NCBI RefSeq assembly: GCF_013280595.1
Contig: NZ_JAAATY010000040.1
Coordinates: forward strand, 18,645 to 82,644
Source: Kibdelosporangium persicum
GTDB lineage: Bacteria > Actinomycetota > Actinomycetes > Mycobacteriales > Pseudonocardiaceae
Direction of reading: 5' to 3'
Length of the DNA: 64,000 nucleotides
Positions 62,372-64,000 of this stretch are shown here, in pieces. The stretch's first letter is position 1; every line of letters begins with the position of its first letter. A program made the position numbers and the translations under genes. The notes beneath the pieces were generated by a model that saw nothing but the letters and a program-made list of their open reading frames with translations, did not search any database and was not told the DNA's origin.

Positions 62372-63811
62372 ATGTCCCAATTCGCCGCGATCCGGCCACG
62401 ACCGAACGTCGTCGTGCCGGTACTGGCACTCGGCGGGGTCGTGGTGTCGCTGATGCAGACGCTGGTGATTCCGCTGCTGCCAACGTTTCCGGCGCTGCTC
62501 GGCGCGTCCGTGGCGGACACGTCCTGGGTGATCACCTCGACGCTGCTGGCGGGAGCGGTCGCGACGCCGGTCGTCGGACGGCTCGGCGACATGTACGGCA
62601 AACGTCGCATGCTTCTGCTCAGTTTGGGCTTGTTGGTCCTTGGGTCGATCGTCGCAGCACTGTCCGACACGCTGATCCCCATGGTGGCCGGCCGAGCCCT
62701 GCAGGGCGCCGCGGCTGCCGTGATCCCGTTGGGAATCAGCATCATGCGCGACGAACTGCCGGTGGAGCGGCTCGGTTCGGCGACGGCAGTGATGAGTGCT
62801 TCTCTCGGTGTCGGCGGTGCCCTCGGCCTTCCCGCGGCTGCGTTCCTGGCCGAAAACACCGACTGGCACATGCTTTTCTGGACCTCCGCCGGGCTCGGCG
62901 TCGTGGTTTTCGCGCTGGTGCTGACTTGTGTGCCGGAGTCGAGCGTGCGGACCGGCGGACGTTTCGACCTCGTCGGTGCTGTCGGCCTGTCCGTGGCGCT
63001 GGTCTGTCTGCTGCTGGCCATCTCCAAGGGCGCGGACTGGGAAGCCGGGCTCACTTTCGGGTTGTACGGCGTGGGAATCCTCGTGCTGCTGGTATGGGGC
63101 TGGTTCGAACTGCGCATCCGGCAACCGCTCGTGGACCTGCGCACGACCGCCCGTCGCCAGGTCCTGCTCACCAACCTGACGTCCATCGTGTTCGCCTTCG
63201 CGATGTTCGCGATGTCCTTGGTACTGCCGCAGATCCTGCAGCTGCCCAAGGCGACCGGGTACGGCCTCGGGCAGACCATGCTCGTCACCGGCCTCGTGCT
63301 CGTGCCGTCCGGTCTCGTGATGATGGCGACAGCGCCTGTGTCCGCGCGGATCTCCCGTGTCCACGGCCCCAAGGTGACGTTGATGGCCGGTGCTGTCGTC
63401 GTCGCCGCCGGGTACGGGCTCGGTGTCGTGCTGATGTCCGCCGTGTGGCAGCTCGTCCTCGTCTCGGCGTTGATCGGCGCCGGAATCGGCCTGGCCTACG
63501 GCGCCATGCCCGCGTTGATCATGAGCGCCGTACCGCTGTCGGAGACGGCGGCCGCCAACAGCCTCAACACGTTGATGCGGTCGATCGGCACGTCCGTCTC
63601 CAGCGCCGTCGCCGGGGTGATCCTCGCGCACCTCACCGTCTCGTTCGGACCCACCCAGGTCCCGTCACAGACCGGCTTCCGGCTGATCATGGCGATCGGC
63701 AGTGCCACGGCGCTGGCCGCGCTGGCCATCGCCGCGTTCATCCCCAGCCGCCCCCGCGAGCGGGACGGCGCCCCCGCTGTGCCGAAGGACAACCTCGCCA
63801 CCCTGCGGTAG
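62372..63811 (+). CDS. MFS transporter, DHA2 type exporter
   Basis: 479 residues and 14 helices. It has VSLMQTLVIPLLPTFPALLG at the N terminus, motif A as GRLGDMYGKRRMLL, and the motif-C-like GVGGALGLPAAAF, as in the other DHA2 pumps of the window. Divergent from the P450-TetR operon with the operator between them; the pump probably exports the P450 substrate or product. A broken copy of the 46-bp repeat follows the stop. Confidence 0.92.
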   Translation: MSQFAAIRPRPNVVVPVLALGGVVVSLMQTLVIPLLPTFPALLGASVADTSWVITSTLLAGAVATPVVGRLGDMYGKRRMLLLSLGLLVLGSIVAALSDTLIPMVAGRALQGAAAAVIPLGISIMRDELPVERLGSATAVMSASLGVGGALGLPAAAFLAENTDWHMLFWTSAGLGVVVFALVLTCVPESSVRTGGRFDLVGAVGLSVALVCLLLAISKGADWEAGLTFGLYGVGILVLLVWGWFELRIRQPLVDLRTTARRQVLLTNLTSIVFAFAMFAMSLVLPQILQLPKATGYGLGQTMLVTGLVLVPSGLVMMATAPVSARISRVHGPKVTLMAGAVVVAAGYGLGVVLMSAVWQLVLVSALIGAGIGLAYGAMPALIMSAVPLSETAAANSLNTLMRSIGTSVSSAVAGVILAHLTVSFGPTQVPSQTGFRLIMAIGSATALAALAIAAFIPSRPRERDGAPAVPKDNLATLR

Positions 63812-63816
63812 AACCC

Positions 63817-63848
63817 CTCGTGAGTGTTTATCAGTGTTAGAACCCAGA
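63817..63848. repeat. 46-bp palindromic repeat, copy 4, right arm lost
   Basis: The left arm (CTCGTGAGTGTTTATC) and most of the loop (AGTGTTAGAACCCA) are present, but after GAT the right arm is replaced by unrelated sequence. It lies just after the MFS stop codon, as copy 1 lies after a stop codon; both are preceded by GAACCC. Confidence 0.75.
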
Positions 63849-64000
63849 TCCACCGATGGGTTTTGTTGGTGATCTTGGTCGTGGGTGGTTGTGTTGGTGG
63901 GCCGGTGGTTTCTGTCGTGGGCGTGCGGGAGCCGCTGGTCTGCCCAGCTTTTCCACTGTGAGTTGTTGGGGCGGGGGTGCCTTGGTGGGTGGTCAATGCT
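63849..64000. other. G/T-rich window end, no feature
   Basis: The last 150 bases are rich in GGTGG/TTGG words with no recognised gene; the continuation lies outside the window. Confidence 0.4.

Overview
The window is high-GC DNA (about 70%) with GTG starts, ATGA/GTGA stop-start overlaps and gene families typical of filamentous actinobacteria: AfsR/SARP regulators, mycothiol-type DinB folds, many two-component and GntR/TetR/MerR regulators, and drug exporters. The overall look is that of a Pseudonocardiaceae-like chromosome arm; this is an inference from gene content, not from a marker gene. No rRNA, tRNA, CRISPR array, intact transposase or prophage gene was seen.

Layout. 1-2134: tail of an ABC-2 permease followed by a NarL/DesK-type sensor kinase and response regulator. 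2167-11414: a divergent FadR-type GntR regulator, a perfect operator palindrome, and an eight-gene operon with a complete dipeptide-type ABC importer, an aldehyde dehydrogenase, an SDR and an amidase (uptake and breakdown of an unidentified amide). 11415-19651: a possible CoA-transferase relic, a TIGR03084-like protein, a multicopper oxidase on the opposite strand, then an AtuA-like/acyl-CoA carboxylase operon whose biotin carboxylase carries a triplicated in-frame insertion. 19702-24691: an orphan kinase, a small membrane protein and a large SARP-NB-ARC-TPR regulator. 25360-32875: a small DNA-binding protein, a shortened LacI regulator, a Thg1-like 3'-5' polymerase, Tex, an HTH/hydrolase pair, a quinone-oxidoreductase-like enzyme and its HxlR regulator. 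32885-40825: a type-B carboxylesterase and a chitin/chitobiose locus (ABc importer without ATPase, GH20, DasR/HutC-type GntR, secreted GH16 with a chitin-binding module). 40948-48400: a gene starting inside a perfect SOS-box-like sequence, a peroxiredoxin, a second AfsR-like regulator, a repeat mosaic and two imine-reductase homologues in tandem. 48476-55811: AraC regulator, EamA exporter, third AfsR-like regulator, MFS pump, an unknown protein and a short MITE. 55840-63811: double-MerR regulator with an erythromycin-esterase homologue, an MFS pump, an orphan ATP-synthase b-like subunit, a PPOX-fold protein, and a P450-TetR/MFS locus with a strong operator palindrome.

Several repeat families thread through the window: a 46-bp palindrome with four copies, the in-frame triplicated element in the carboxylase, a nested inverted-repeat mosaic at 45.8-46.2 kb, and a 193-bp IS5-like MITE. 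All functions are read from motifs, domain order and context; no database search was run.
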